Notes under the pieces: generated by a model
Told to the model about the DNA's origin: nothing
Seen by the model: only the letters and a program-made list of their open reading frames with translations
Database searches by the model: none
Program-made: the position numbers and the translations under genes
Shown here: positions 18,099 through 26,408 of the stretch, one piece after another
How the letters are laid out: each line of letters begins with the position of its first letter
How positions within the stretch are numbered: position 1 is the stretch's first letter
DNA from: Streptomyces leeuwenhoekii
Lineage (GTDB): Bacteria; Actinomycetota; Actinomycetes; Streptomycetales; Streptomycetaceae
DNA: 64,000 bases
Assembly (NCBI RefSeq): GCF_001013905.1
Contig: NZ_LN831790.1
Location: 2,303,501 to 2,367,500, forward strand
Reading direction: 5' to 3'

Positions 18099-18512
18099 AT
18101 GGAGATCACAAAGAGCAGCACCATTCTCTTCCGCAATACCATGCGCATCACGAACGGTCACCTCGACGGTTTCCGGCGCGCCATCGCGCAGGCGGTGGCA
18201 TTCGCTCAAGAGCACGGCCCTCAGCTCATGGTCGAGGTCTTCATCGACGAGGAGCGGATGCTGGCGCACAGCTTCCAGCTCTACCGCGACTCCGATGCCA
18301 TCCGCGCCCACTGGCGGCTCTCGGATCCGTACATCCGCGAGGTGATGGAGCACTGCACGGTGCAGCACTTCGAGATATTCGGTGCACCTGACCATGACAT
18401 CGTGGCGGCTCTCAAGACCCCCGATGGCGAATCCTTCCCCTTCGTCGTCTCGCCGCGCCTCGCCGGCTTCAACCGTCTGGGGACGCCCGGCTCGGGTGAA
18501 TCACACTCTTAG
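18099..18512 (+). CDS. Putative dimeric alpha/beta-barrel (quinol monooxygenase-like) protein
   Basis: The 137-residue product has the size and pattern of antibiotic-biosynthesis/quinol monooxygenase-like ferredoxin-fold proteins: a long helix (GFRRAIAQAVAFAQEHG), then MVEVFIDEERMLAHSFQLYRDSD (read in pieces: MVEVFIDEE, AHSFQLYRDSD), a second helix and VQHFEIFGAP. The family call is tentative. No ribosome-binding site precedes the ATG; instead the MerR/SoxR-type promoter ends seven bases before it, so the mRNA is probably leaderless. Base composition is less GC-rich than its neighbours and it sits alone in a non-conserved gap, so it may be a later arrival. Known SoxR targets in S. coelicolor include a monooxygenase of this type, from memory. 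Confidence 0.65.
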   Translation: MEITKSSTILFRNTMRITNGHLDGFRRAIAQAVAFAQEHGPQLMVEVFIDEERMLAHSFQLYRDSDAIRAHWRLSDPYIREVMEHCTVQHFEIFGAPDHDIVAALKTPDGESFPFVVSPRLAGFNRLGTPGSGESHS

Positions 18513-18827
18513 CGGGGGTTCACGACTCTTCGAGTGGGTCTGCTGCCGCCTGATGGCGTCGCTGCGGGGCAGAATCTGCCGGTCCGCGCTCGTTGATCTG
18601 GTGCTGTGACCGGGTGAGTGAACGCAAGCCGTGCCCGAGCGACTCAAACTTCGCCCGGAAGCAATAGTCACCGCCACGACCAGCACCCCTGACACAACCC
18701 TCACCCAGAAACGGACATCATCTCCCGAACCGTCCTCTGAGACGGCCGGAGGCAGCCGGGCGGGGAGTGCCCCGGGAGACGGCGGGCGGCGGCAGACGGC
18801 GGGCCGGGCGGCGGACCGGGCCCCGGC
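18513..18827. other. Intergenic, no gene seen
   Basis: About 315 bases between the monooxygenase-like gene and the MazG gene. The first half is less GC-rich than the surroundings; the second half is a G/C-rich run of repeated ggcggg-like words. Short open frames here have no recognisable features. It may hold remnants of an inserted fragment, but nothing specific was identified. Confidence 0.4.
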
Positions 18828-19235
18828 TCAGGCCCCGTCCGGCGCCCACCCCTGCCGTCGCAGCACCCCTGCCACGTCCGGGGCCCGGTAGTGCTCGCCC
18901 TTGAGCACCTTGCCGTCGGCCCGGCGGGCGACCTGGCCGTCGGGGCCGAGCTTGGTCATGTTGGAACGGTGGATCTCGGCGATGACCGCGTCCAGGTCGA
19001 TGCCGTGGACGAGCGCCGTGCCGTACGCCACGTACACGACGTCGGCGAGTTCGTGCGCGAGCCGGTCGAGCGGGCCGCGCACCGACACCTCGGCCACCTC
19101 CGCGGCCTCCTCGGCGAGCAGCCGCCCCCGCTGGGCCGCCAGCTCGGGCGGCACCTCTCCCGGTGTGCTGCGGGCGTCGAGCCCGAAGGCGAGATGGAAG
19201 GCGCGGACGAGGTCGGCGGGCGAGGAGGAGCTCAT
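18828..19235 (-). CDS. MazG-like nucleotide pyrophosphohydrolase
   Basis: The 135-residue protein has the all-alpha NTP pyrophosphatase signature: LLAEEAAEVAE (ExxE) followed by HELADVVYVAYGTA (ExxD), which bind Mg2+. The C-terminal half (NMTKLGPDGQVARRADGKVLKGEHY, read as NMTKLGPDG then VLKGEHYRAPD) is typical of the phosphoribosyl-ATP pyrophosphohydrolase-like MazG subgroup in actinobacteria. It probably hydrolyses a non-canonical or phosphorylated nucleotide; the substrate is unknown. The ATG is six bases after a TACAGT hexamer and lacks a clear ribosome-binding site, so a leaderless transcript is possible. Confidence 0.88.
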   Translation of the reverse strand: MSSSSPADLVRAFHLAFGLDARSTPGEVPPELAAQRGRLLAEEAAEVAEVSVRGPLDRLAHELADVVYVAYGTALVHGIDLDAVIAEIHRSNMTKLGPDGQVARRADGKVLKGEHYRAPDVAGVLRRQGWAPDGA

Positions 19236-19342
19236 GCGCCGACTGTAACGGCCGCCTGTGACAGTCCCGCGGCCCTCCGTCTCCCGCCGGGCTGTGCGCC
19301 CCGCCCTGGTCAGCGGCGGTACGGGCTGGCAGGATCACGCCC

Positions 19343-20338
19343 ATGTCCACGCTGTTCCGCCGTATCGGCAGGCGCCGGGCCCTGCAAGGGGCGGCCGCCG
19401 GTGTCGTCGCCCTCGGACTGCTGCTGTGGTGGCTGCTGCCGCTGGGCGAGGAGCCGCCGCGCGGATCGATCGCGTTCAGCACCGGCACGCGCGCGGGGGT
19501 CTACCAGAAGTACGGCGAGCTGCTGCGGACCGAGCTCCACCGGGACATGCCGGACCTGAGGGTGCGGCTGCTGACCAGCGCGGGCTCCCAGGAGAACGTC
19601 GAGCGGGTGGCGACGGGCAAGGCCGACTTCACCATCGCCGCGGCGGACGCGGTGGAGACGTACAAGCTCTCCGGGCGGCCCGGCGCCGACCGGCTGCGCG
19701 GGGTGGCCCGCCTCTACGACGACTATGTGCAGCTCGTCGTGCCCGTCGACTCCGGTATCCGCTCCGTCGCCGATCTGCGGGGCAAGCGGGTGGCCATCGG
19801 CCTGCCCCACTCGGGTGTGCGGCTGATCGCCACGCGGTTGCTGCTGGCCGCGGGCATCGACCCCGAGAAGGACATCACAGCCCGCTCGGACGGCATCGAC
19901 ACCGGGCCCCGGCGGCTCGGGGAGGCGGTCGACGCCTTCTTCTGGTCGGGCGGGCTGCCCACGGACGGACTGCGGCAGATCGCCGAGGAGGCCGCGTTCC
20001 GGTTCATCCCCGTCGGGGAGGACCTCGTCGCGCGGCTGCACGAGGACGGCGGTGCGACCCGCTACTACCGCGCGACCTCCATCCCGGAGTCCGCCTATCC
20101 GACGGTCCAGAACGGCTCCAGCGTGCCGACGATGGCCGTGTCCAACCTGCTGATCACCCGCGAGGACACGGACCCGCGGCTCGCCGAGTGGCTGACCCGG
20201 ACCGTGATCGAGAGCCGGGACGGCATCGGCGCGCACGTCCACTCCGCCCAGCTGGTCGACCTGCGCACGGCGATATACACCGACCCGCTGCCGCTGCACG
20301 AGGGCGCCCGGCGCTATTACCGGTCGGTCAAACCGTAG
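19343..20338 (+). CDS. TAXI-family solute-binding protein, membrane anchored
   Basis: The 331-residue product has an N-terminal hydrophobic segment (GAAAGVVALGLLLWWLLP) without a lipobox, then a TAXI-family TRAP substrate-binding domain (IAFSTGTRAGVYQKYGELL, VNRxxTGKADF-like VERVATGKADFTIAAADA, LRGKRVAIGLPHSGVR). TAXI proteins often bind glutamate or related acids. No TRAP permease gene is adjacent, so it may be a binding or sensing protein only. It ends 66 bases from, and converges on, gluK, the kinase of the glutamate two-component system, which makes a sensory role attractive but unproven. Confidence 0.85.
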   Translation: MSTLFRRIGRRRALQGAAAGVVALGLLLWWLLPLGEEPPRGSIAFSTGTRAGVYQKYGELLRTELHRDMPDLRVRLLTSAGSQENVERVATGKADFTIAAADAVETYKLSGRPGADRLRGVARLYDDYVQLVVPVDSGIRSVADLRGKRVAIGLPHSGVRLIATRLLLAAGIDPEKDITARSDGIDTGPRRLGEAVDAFFWSGGLPTDGLRQIAEEAAFRFIPVGEDLVARLHEDGGATRYYRATSIPESAYPTVQNGSSVPTMAVSNLLITREDTDPRLAEWLTRTVIESRDGIGAHVHSAQLVDLRTAIYTDPLPLHEGARRYYRSVKP

Positions 20339-20404
20339 GAACCGGAACCGGTGGGGACCGGTGAGGTCTGGTGGGCCGATGAGGACCGGCGGCCCGAATG
20401 CCGC

Positions 20405-21811
20405 TCAGGCCGCGGGCGCCGTCCTCGGCACCGTCACCGTCACCTTCAGCCCCCGCGGCGCGTGGTGGCCGAACGTGACGGAGCCGCCGCCCGCCTCCAG
20501 CAGGGCCCGGCAGATGGACAGCCCCAGCCCGGAGCCCTTGACGTTCTGGTGCCGGCCGCTGCGCCAGAAGCGGTCGCCGACGCGGGTGAGCTCCTCGTCG
20601 GTGAGTCCGGGGCCGGTGTCGGTGACGACGACGGTGGCGGTGGCGCCGTTGGAGGCGACGGTCACCCGCACGGTCCCCTCCGGCGGCGTGAACTTCACCG
20701 CGTTGTCCACCACCGCGTCCAGCGCGCTGGACAGCGCCACCGGGTCGGCCCACCCGGTGGTCGCCGGGCACTCCCCCACCAGCCGTACGCCCTTGGCCTC
20801 GGCGGTGGGTGCCCAGGCCGCCACCCGCTCGGCGGCCAGGGCGCCGATGTCGGTGAGCCCGAGGTCCGGTTCGGCGTGCTCGGCCAGGGCCAGGTCGAGC
20901 AGGTCGTCCAGGACCCGGGCCAGGCGCTTGCCCTCGGCCTGGACGGAGGCGATCTCCTGGTTGCCTTCGGGCAGCTCCAGGGCGAGCAGCTCGATCCGCA
21001 GCAGCAGCGCCGCGAGCGGGTTGCGGAGCTGGTGGGAGGCGTCGGCGACGAAGGCGCGCTGCTGCACCAGCACGTCCTCGAGATTGTCCGCCATCTCGTT
21101 GAACGACTTGGCCAGCCGCCTCAGCTCCGGCGGCCCCCCGGCGGGCGCCACCCGGGACTTCAGCCGCCCGGTGGCGATGTCGTGGGTGGTGGCGTCCAGG
21201 ACCCGTACGGGTCTGAGGACCCAGCCGGTCAGCCGCAGCGCGGCGCCGACGGCCAGCAGCATCGCGGCGGCCTCGCCCGCGCCGATGACCAGCCAGCCGT
21301 GCAGGGTGCGCGACCGCATCGGCCCGGTCGGCGAGTCGGTGACCACGACCGCGACGACGTCGCCGTCCCGGATCACCGGCGAGGCGACCACGAGCCGGCC
21401 GCGCTCCCAGGGCCACACCTGCTCCGGGTCGTGGCTGCGGCGGCTCAGCAGCGCCTCGTCGAAGGCGGAGCGCACCTCGCCCGTCTGGGGGAGGAACCAG
21501 GTCGTCGGCGCGTTGGCCATGGGGATGTGATTGCGGTAGAAGACGCCCGCCCGGATGTCGTAGACCTCGTGGTAGCTGGTGAGCTCCCGCTGCAGCGTCT
21601 CCAGCCGCTCGTCGGTGGAGACGGGGCGCGACCCGTAGGGCGCGTCGGTGACGAACTGGGCGAGTGCGGCGAAGCGGGCGGTGTCGTCGATGCGGTCGAC
21701 GACCACCTGCTGCTGCTGGGCCGCGGCGACGCTGATGGCGAGCGGGATGCCGAGCGCGAGCAGCACGGCCGCCATCAGGACGATCAGCAGGGGGAGAAGA
21801 CGCGCGCGCAC
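20405..21811 (-). CDS. gluK: Sensor histidine kinase GluK-like
   Basis: The 468-residue kinase has an N-terminal membrane segment (LPLLIVLMAAVLLALGIPLAI), an outside domain of about 140 residues, a second membrane segment (WLVIGAGEAAAMLLAVGAAL), HAMP, HisKA (FVADASHQLRNPLAALL, phospho-His in SHQLRN) and HATPase_c (DNAVKFTPPEG, DTGPGLTDEE, KGSGLGLSI). It lies nine bases after gluR on the same strand and opposite the gluABCD operon. In S. coelicolor the corresponding pair GluR-GluK senses glutamate and controls gluABCD. The start is GTG at 21811. Confidence 0.9.
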   Translation of the reverse strand: MRARLLPLLIVLMAAVLLALGIPLAISVAAAQQQQVVVDRIDDTARFAALAQFVTDAPYGSRPVSTDERLETLQRELTSYHEVYDIRAGVFYRNHIPMANAPTTWFLPQTGEVRSAFDEALLSRRSHDPEQVWPWERGRLVVASPVIRDGDVVAVVVTDSPTGPMRSRTLHGWLVIGAGEAAAMLLAVGAALRLTGWVLRPVRVLDATTHDIATGRLKSRVAPAGGPPELRRLAKSFNEMADNLEDVLVQQRAFVADASHQLRNPLAALLLRIELLALELPEGNQEIASVQAEGKRLARVLDDLLDLALAEHAEPDLGLTDIGALAAERVAAWAPTAEAKGVRLVGECPATTGWADPVALSSALDAVVDNAVKFTPPEGTVRVTVASNGATATVVVTDTGPGLTDEELTRVGDRFWRSGRHQNVKGSGLGLSICRALLEAGGGSVTFGHHAPRGLKVTVTVPRTAPAA

Positions 21812-21820
21812 CCGGCCTCG

Positions 21821-22507
21821 CTAGGAGCCGGGAGCGACGAGACGGTAGCCGACGCCCCGTACCGTCTCGATGAGGGCCGGCAGGCGCAGCTTGGCGCGCA
21901 GGGAGGCGACGTGCACCTCCAGCGTGCGGCCGGTCCCCTCCCAGCTCGTGCGCCAGACCTCGCTGATGATCTGCTCCCGGCGGAACACCACCCCGGGGCG
22001 CTGCGCCAGCAGGGCGAGCAGATCGAACTCCTTGCGGGTGAGCTGGACCGCCGTACCGTCCACGCTGACCCGGCGCGTCGGAAGTTCGATCTGGACCGGG
22101 CCGAGCCGGAGCGCGCCCTCGCCGCCCGGGGCGGCCTCCTCGTGGGCGGTGCGCCTGCTGACGGCGTGGATGCGGGCGAGCAGTTCTCCGGTGTCGTACG
22201 GCTTGACCACGTAGTCGTCGGCTCCGAGGTTCAGGCCGTGGATGCGGGAGCGCACGTCGGCGCGGGCGGTGACCATGATCACCGGGGTGCTGGTGCGCTT
22301 GCGGATCTTGCCGCAGACCTCGTAACCGTCCTGGTCGGGCAGGCCCAGGTCGAGCAGGACGACGCCGAAGCCGCTGCCGCCGGGGACGAGGGCCTGGAGG
22401 GCCTCCTCGCCGCTGCGCGCGTGGGTGACCTCGAAGCCGTGCCGGGCGAGCACGGCGGACAGGGCCGCGGCGACGTGGTTGTCGTCCTCGACGAGCAGAA
22501 GTCTCAT
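21821..22507 (-). CDS. gluR: OmpR-family response regulator GluR-like
   Basis: The 228-residue regulator has a receiver domain (LLLVEDDNHVAAAL, phospho-Asp in VVLLDLGLPDQDG, MVTARAD, VVKPYD) and a winged helix DNA-binding domain (LTRKEFDLLALLAQRPGVVF, RTLEVHVASLRAKL, VRGVGYRLV). It is divergent from gluA across 292 bases and precedes gluK. Two 11-bp-spaced direct repeats upstream of the gluA -35 are a plausible binding site. Confidence 0.92.
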   Translation of the reverse strand: MRLLLVEDDNHVAAALSAVLARHGFEVTHARSGEEALQALVPGGSGFGVVLLDLGLPDQDGYEVCGKIRKRTSTPVIMVTARADVRSRIHGLNLGADDYVVKPYDTGELLARIHAVSRRTAHEEAAPGGEGALRLGPVQIELPTRRVSVDGTAVQLTRKEFDLLALLAQRPGVVFRREQIISEVWRTSWEGTGRTLEVHVASLRAKLRLPALIETVRGVGYRLVAPGS

Positions 22508-22713
22508 CCGGGCCCCCTTCGGTTCACCATGCGTACGTTTCGATGCGTGTACGTGAACACGTGCACGCGCGCGTGTGCGCCCTGTGCAGTCACGCCGATG
22601 GAGACCGACGGCGTCAAGAGGTTCCGGTTGCGGACCGCGGGAAGTTATCCGGACGATATGCGCCCAGGTGACAAGTGCTACGACACGTGTCCGATTGCTA
22701 TCGGATCGTGATG

Positions 22714-22764
22714 CTCAGATTCCCCTCAGATGTAATGACGCAGGTCGCGCGGGGTCACTACTGT
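22714..22764 (+). promoter_or_regulatory. Probable gluA promoter with GluR-type direct repeats
   Basis: CTCAGAT occurs at 22714-22720 and again at 22725-22731, exactly 11 bp apart, the helical spacing used by OmpR-family regulators. Immediately downstream are TGACGC (22736-22741, -35-like) and TACTGT (22759-22764, -10) with 17 bp spacing. The repeats touching the -35 suit an activator. Confidence 0.55.
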
Positions 22765-22799
22765 CCTCCGGAAACCGAGGAGGACGGAGCCTGAAAGCG

Positions 22800-23576
22800 A
22801 TGACCGAAGTATCGGTGGCCAAGAACGACGTGGCCGCGACCGACGAGCTGGTCGTCCTGAAGAGCGTCAACAAGCACTTCGGCGCGTTGCACGTACTCCA
22901 GGACATCGATCTGACGATCGCCCGCGGCGAGGTCGTCGTGGTCATCGGACCCTCCGGGTCCGGCAAGTCCACGCTGTGCCGCACCATCAACCGCCTGGAG
23001 ACGATCGACTCCGGGACGATCTCGATCGACGGCAAGCCGCTGCCCCAGGAGGGCAAGGCGCTGGCCCGGCTGCGGGCCGACGTCGGCATGGTCTTCCAGT
23101 CCTTCAACCTCTTCGCGCACAAGACCGTGCTGGAGAACGTGACCCTGGGCCAGATCAAGGTCCGCAAGGCCGACCGGAAGCAGGCCGAGGAGAAGGCCCG
23201 CGGCCTGCTCGACCGGGTCGGGGTGGCCGCCCAGGCGGACAAGTACCCCGCGCAGCTCTCCGGCGGCCAGCAGCAGCGCGTCGCCATCGCGCGGGCGCTC
23301 GCGATGGACCCGAAGGTCATGCTCTTCGACGAGCCGACCTCGGCTCTCGACCCGGAGATGATCAACGAGGTGCTGGAGGTCATGCAGCAGCTCGCCCGCG
23401 ACGGCATGACCATGATCGTCGTCACGCACGAAATGGGCTTCGCCCGTTCGGCCGCCAATCGCGTGGTCTTCATGGCGGACGGGCGGATCGTCGAAGAGGC
23501 TGCGCCGGACCAGTTCTTCAGCAATCCGCGCAGCGATCGCGCCAAGGACTTCCTGTCGAAGATCCTGCACCACTGA
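22800..23576 (+). CDS. gluA: Glutamate ABC transporter ATP-binding protein
   Basis: The 258-residue ATPase powers glutamate uptake with GluBCD. Walker A is [12 protein letters not shown], the Q loop is [17 protein letters not shown], the signature is [15 protein letters not shown], Walker B is [14 protein letters not shown] and the switch His is in VTHEMGFA. This belongs to the polar amino-acid (GlnQ-like) subfamily. ATG at 22800 is preceded by GGAG at suitable distance; the frame is open further upstream into the promoter region, which is excluded. Confidence 0.95.
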   Translation: MTEVSVAKNDVAATDELVVLKSVNKHFGALHVLQDIDLTIARGEVVVVIGPSGSGKSTLCRTINRLETIDSGTISIDGKPLPQEGKALARLRADVGMVFQSFNLFAHKTVLENVTLGQIKVRKADRKQAEEKARGLLDRVGVAAQADKYPAQLSGGQQQRVAIARALAMDPKVMLFDEPTSALDPEMINEVLEVMQQLARDGMTMIVVTHEMGFARSAANRVVFMADGRIVEEAAPDQFFSNPRSDRAKDFLSKILHH

Positions 23577-23756
23577 CGCCGCGCGGGCACCCGGCGACCG
23601 TTCCGGCCCGATCCCCCGGCCCTCTCGCAGCCGGCGGCTCAGGCCCCGTTCCATCCCCGTGTCCCGGGGGCCCGGTGACCGCGTCACCCGTCCTCGACGG
23701 CCCGCATCCGATCTCCGTCCGAGCCCAGCTCTGATCACAGCCAAAGGATGTTCACC

Positions 23757-24593
23757 ATGAAGCTCCGCAAGGTCTCCGCCGCCTCGGCCACCGTGCTCGC
23801 CCTCGCCCTGACCGCCACCGCGTGCGGCGGCGACGGCGGCGACGACAACGGCTCCTCCGGTGGCGGCAAGAAGATCACCATCGGTATCAAGTTCGACCAG
23901 CCGGGCCTCGGCCAGAAGACCCCGCAGGGTTACGCCGGATTCGACGTCGACGTCGCCACGTACGTCGCCAAGAAGCTCGGCTACGAGGAGGACCAGATCG
24001 AGTGGAGGGAGTCGAAGAGCGCCGACCGCGAGACCATGCTCCAGCGCGGTGACGTCGACTTCATCGTGGCGACCTACTCGATCACCCCGCAGCGCCAGGA
24101 GAAGGTCGACTTCGCCGGCCCGTACCTGCTCGCCCACCAGGACGTCCTGATCCGCGCCGACGACGACTCGATCAAGTCGCCGGAGGACCTCAACAACAAG
24201 AAGCTCTGTTCGGTCACCGGCTCCACCTCGGCGCAGAACGTCAAGGAGAAGCTGGCGCCCAAGGCCCAGCTCCAGAACTACACGACGTACTCGGCCTGCC
24301 TGGGCGGTCTGCAGAACGGCGCCATCGACGCGCTGACCACGGACGACTCGATCCTCGCCGGTTACGCCGCCCAGTCCCAGTTCAAGGGCAAGTTCAAGCT
24401 CGGCGGCTTCAAGATGACCAACGAGAACTACGGCATCGGCGTCAAGAAGGGCAGCGACCTCAAGGACAAGATCAACAAGGCCCTTGAGGACATGGTCGCC
24501 GACAAGTCCTGGGACAAGGCCGTCCAGGACAACTTCGGGCCCGCGAACTACAAGAACGAGCCCGCGCCGAAGATCGGCGACATCAAGAGCTGA
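23757..24593 (+). CDS. gluB: Glutamate-binding lipoprotein
   Basis: The 278-residue solute-binding protein has a lipoprotein signal peptide ending LALTATACGGD, where the Cys would be lipidated, a Gly/Ser linker and a family 3 binding domain (GIKFDQPGLGQKTPQGYAGFD read in parts, VDFIVATYSITPQRQEKVDF, LCSVTGSTSAQNV). ATG at 23757 follows AAAGG by nine bases; an ATG at 23748 is too close to it. The gap after gluA is 180 bases, and a strong stem-loop follows the gene, consistent with higher mRNA levels for the binding protein. Confidence 0.94.
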   Translation: MKLRKVSAASATVLALALTATACGGDGGDDNGSSGGGKKITIGIKFDQPGLGQKTPQGYAGFDVDVATYVAKKLGYEEDQIEWRESKSADRETMLQRGDVDFIVATYSITPQRQEKVDFAGPYLLAHQDVLIRADDDSIKSPEDLNNKKLCSVTGSTSAQNVKEKLAPKAQLQNYTTYSACLGGLQNGAIDALTTDDSILAGYAAQSQFKGKFKLGGFKMTNENYGIGVKKGSDLKDKINKALEDMVADKSWDKAVQDNFGPANYKNEPAPKIGDIKS

Positions 24594-24609
24594 GGCAGCG
24601 CCTGACAGG

Positions 24610-24639
24610 GTGCGCCGCCCTCGGCGAGGGGCGGCGCAC
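24610..24639 (+). terminator. Intra-operon stem-loop after gluB
   Basis: GTGCGCCGCCC and its exact complement form an 11-bp stem with an eight-base loop between gluB and gluC. Placement after a binding-protein gene suggests a partial terminator or a 3' mRNA stabiliser. Confidence 0.65.
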
Positions 24640-24677
24640 CGGGGCGGGCATCCCTACACGCGGAAGCGCGGGAGATC

Positions 24678-25343
24678 GTGTTCGACTTTCTTGAAGGTTA
24701 CGACCTGCTGGGAGCCTTCTGGACGACGGTGCAGCTGACTGTGCTCTCCGCCGTCGGCTCCCTGATCTGGGGCACCCTGCTGGCCGCCATGCGCGTCGGC
24801 CCGGTGCCGCTGATGCGCGGTTTCGGGACCGCCTACGTGAACATCGTGCGGAACATCCCGCTCACCGTGATCATCCTGTTCACATCACTGGGACTGAACC
24901 AGACCCTGAGTGTCCAGCTCGGCTCGGACGACTTCGATACGATCAACTTCCGCCTCGCCGTGCTCGGTCTCATCCTCTACACCTCGGCCTTCGTCTGCGA
25001 GGCGCTGCGCTCCGGCATCAACACCGTGCCCGTCGGGCAGGCGGAGGCGGCCCGTGCCATCGGCCTCAGCTTCAGCCAGGTGCTCGGCCTGGTGGTGCTG
25101 CCGCAGGCGTTCCGCTCCTCCGTCGTCCCGCTGGCGAACGTCCTGATCGCCCTGACGAAGAACACCACGGTGGCCGCCGCCATCGGCGTGGCCGAAGCGG
25201 CCCTGCTGATGAAGGAGATGATCGAGAACGAGGCGGCACTGCTGCTGATCGCCGCGATCTTCGCTTTCGGTTTCGTGTGTCTGACGCTGCCGACCGGCCT
25301 GATCCTCGGCTGGGTGGGCAAGAAGGTGGCGGTGAAGCGATGA
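24678..25343 (+). CDS. gluC: Glutamate ABC transporter permease
   Basis: The 221-residue permease has five or so membrane segments and the HisMQ-type motif EALRSGINTVPVGQAEAARAIGLS (quoted in pieces: EALRSGINTVP, GQAEAARAIGLS), which contacts the ATPase. Its GTG start lies just after GGAG. Its stop overlaps the gluD start as ATGA. Confidence 0.93.
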   Translation: MFDFLEGYDLLGAFWTTVQLTVLSAVGSLIWGTLLAAMRVGPVPLMRGFGTAYVNIVRNIPLTVIILFTSLGLNQTLSVQLGSDDFDTINFRLAVLGLILYTSAFVCEALRSGINTVPVGQAEAARAIGLSFSQVLGLVVLPQAFRSSVVPLANVLIALTKNTTVAAAIGVAEAALLMKEMIENEAALLLIAAIFAFGFVCLTLPTGLILGWVGKKVAVKR

Positions 25344-26233
25344 GCTCCGTTCTCTACGACGCCCAGGGCCCCCGCGCCAAGCGGCGCAACGTCCTGTTCA
25401 CGGTCGTCTTCCTGGTCGCCCTCGCGGCCCTGCTCTGGTGGGTGTACCGCGCCCTCGACGAGAAGGGCCAGCTCGAGTGGGCGAAATGGGAGATGTTCTT
25501 CACCGGCACCGAAGCCTGGTCCACGTACATCTGGCCCGGTCTGAAGAACACCCTCACGGCCGCGGTGCTGTCCGTGCTCATCGCGCTGCCGCTCGGTGCC
25601 GTCCTCGGCATCTCCCGCCTGTCGGACCACGTCTGGATCCGCGTGCCGGCCGCGCTCGTGGTGGAGTTCTTCCGGGCCATCCCCGTGCTGGTCCTGATGA
25701 TCTTCGGCCTGGCCCTCTTCGCCCAGTACACCGATGTCAGCACGGACGACCGCCCGCTCTACGCCGTCATCACCGGCCTGGTCCTCTACAACGCCTCCGT
25801 CCTCGCGGAGATCGTCCGGGCGGGCATCCTGGCCCTGCCCAAGGGCCAGTCCGAGGCGGCCATGGCGATCGGCCTGCGCAAGGGCCAGGTGATGCGGGTC
25901 ATCCTGCTGCCGCAGGCGGTCACCGCGATGCTCCCCGCCATCGTCAGCCAGCTCGTCGTGATCGTGAAGGACACCGCCCTCGGCGGCGCCATCCTCACCT
26001 TCCCGGAGATGCTCTCCGCGGCCAGCACGATGAGCGCCTACTACGGCGCCAACACCATCGCCAGCTTCACGGTGGTGGCGGTGATCTTCATCGCGATCAA
26101 CTTCGCCCTCACCTCCTTCGCGAGCTGGCTGGAGCGGCGGCTGAGGCGCGCCAAGAAGTCGACCGGCGCGGTGCTCGCGGCGGACGACAACCAGCCGAAC
26201 GCCGGAGCGACCGCGGGCGGCGGCACTTTCTGA
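25340..26233 (+). CDS. gluD: Glutamate ABC transporter permease
   Basis: The 297-residue second permease carries the same coupling motif (EIVRAGILALPKGQSEAAMA) and is longer, with an extra N-terminal membrane segment (VLFTVVFLVALAALLWWVY) and a hydrophilic C-terminal tail of about 40 residues. Translation is coupled to gluC by an ATGA overlap. A strong terminator follows, closing the operon. Confidence 0.93.
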   Translation: MSSVLYDAQGPRAKRRNVLFTVVFLVALAALLWWVYRALDEKGQLEWAKWEMFFTGTEAWSTYIWPGLKNTLTAAVLSVLIALPLGAVLGISRLSDHVWIRVPAALVVEFFRAIPVLVLMIFGLALFAQYTDVSTDDRPLYAVITGLVLYNASVLAEIVRAGILALPKGQSEAAMAIGLRKGQVMRVILLPQAVTAMLPAIVSQLVVIVKDTALGGAILTFPEMLSAASTMSAYYGANTIASFTVVAVIFIAINFALTSFASWLERRLRRAKKSTGAVLAADDNQPNAGATAGGGTF

Positions 26234-26260
26234 CGCCTGGTCATCCCCCGGATGCGTCAA

Positions 26261-26291
26261 CGGAGGCAGTGGCCGCTCGCCACTGCCTCCG
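26261..26291 (+). terminator. gluABCD terminator
   Basis: A perfect 13-bp stem (CGGAGGCAGTGGC with its complement) and a five-base loop lie 27 bases after the gluD stop. No U run follows, but the stem is long and stable. Confidence 0.85.
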
Positions 26292-26408
26292 TCGCTTGAC
26301 GCAAGCTGCGGCAATAGGTTGCATACGTTCTGTGACCGTGCACCCTGCTCCACCTTCTTGTTCACCTGCGTCCCTCACGACACCACCACGGGCAGGGGGC
26401 GCCGCACC

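Noticed and set aside
18513..18827. Transposase remnant
   Set aside because: Composition differs from neighbours but no terminal repeats, DDE motif or recognisable transposase segment could be read.
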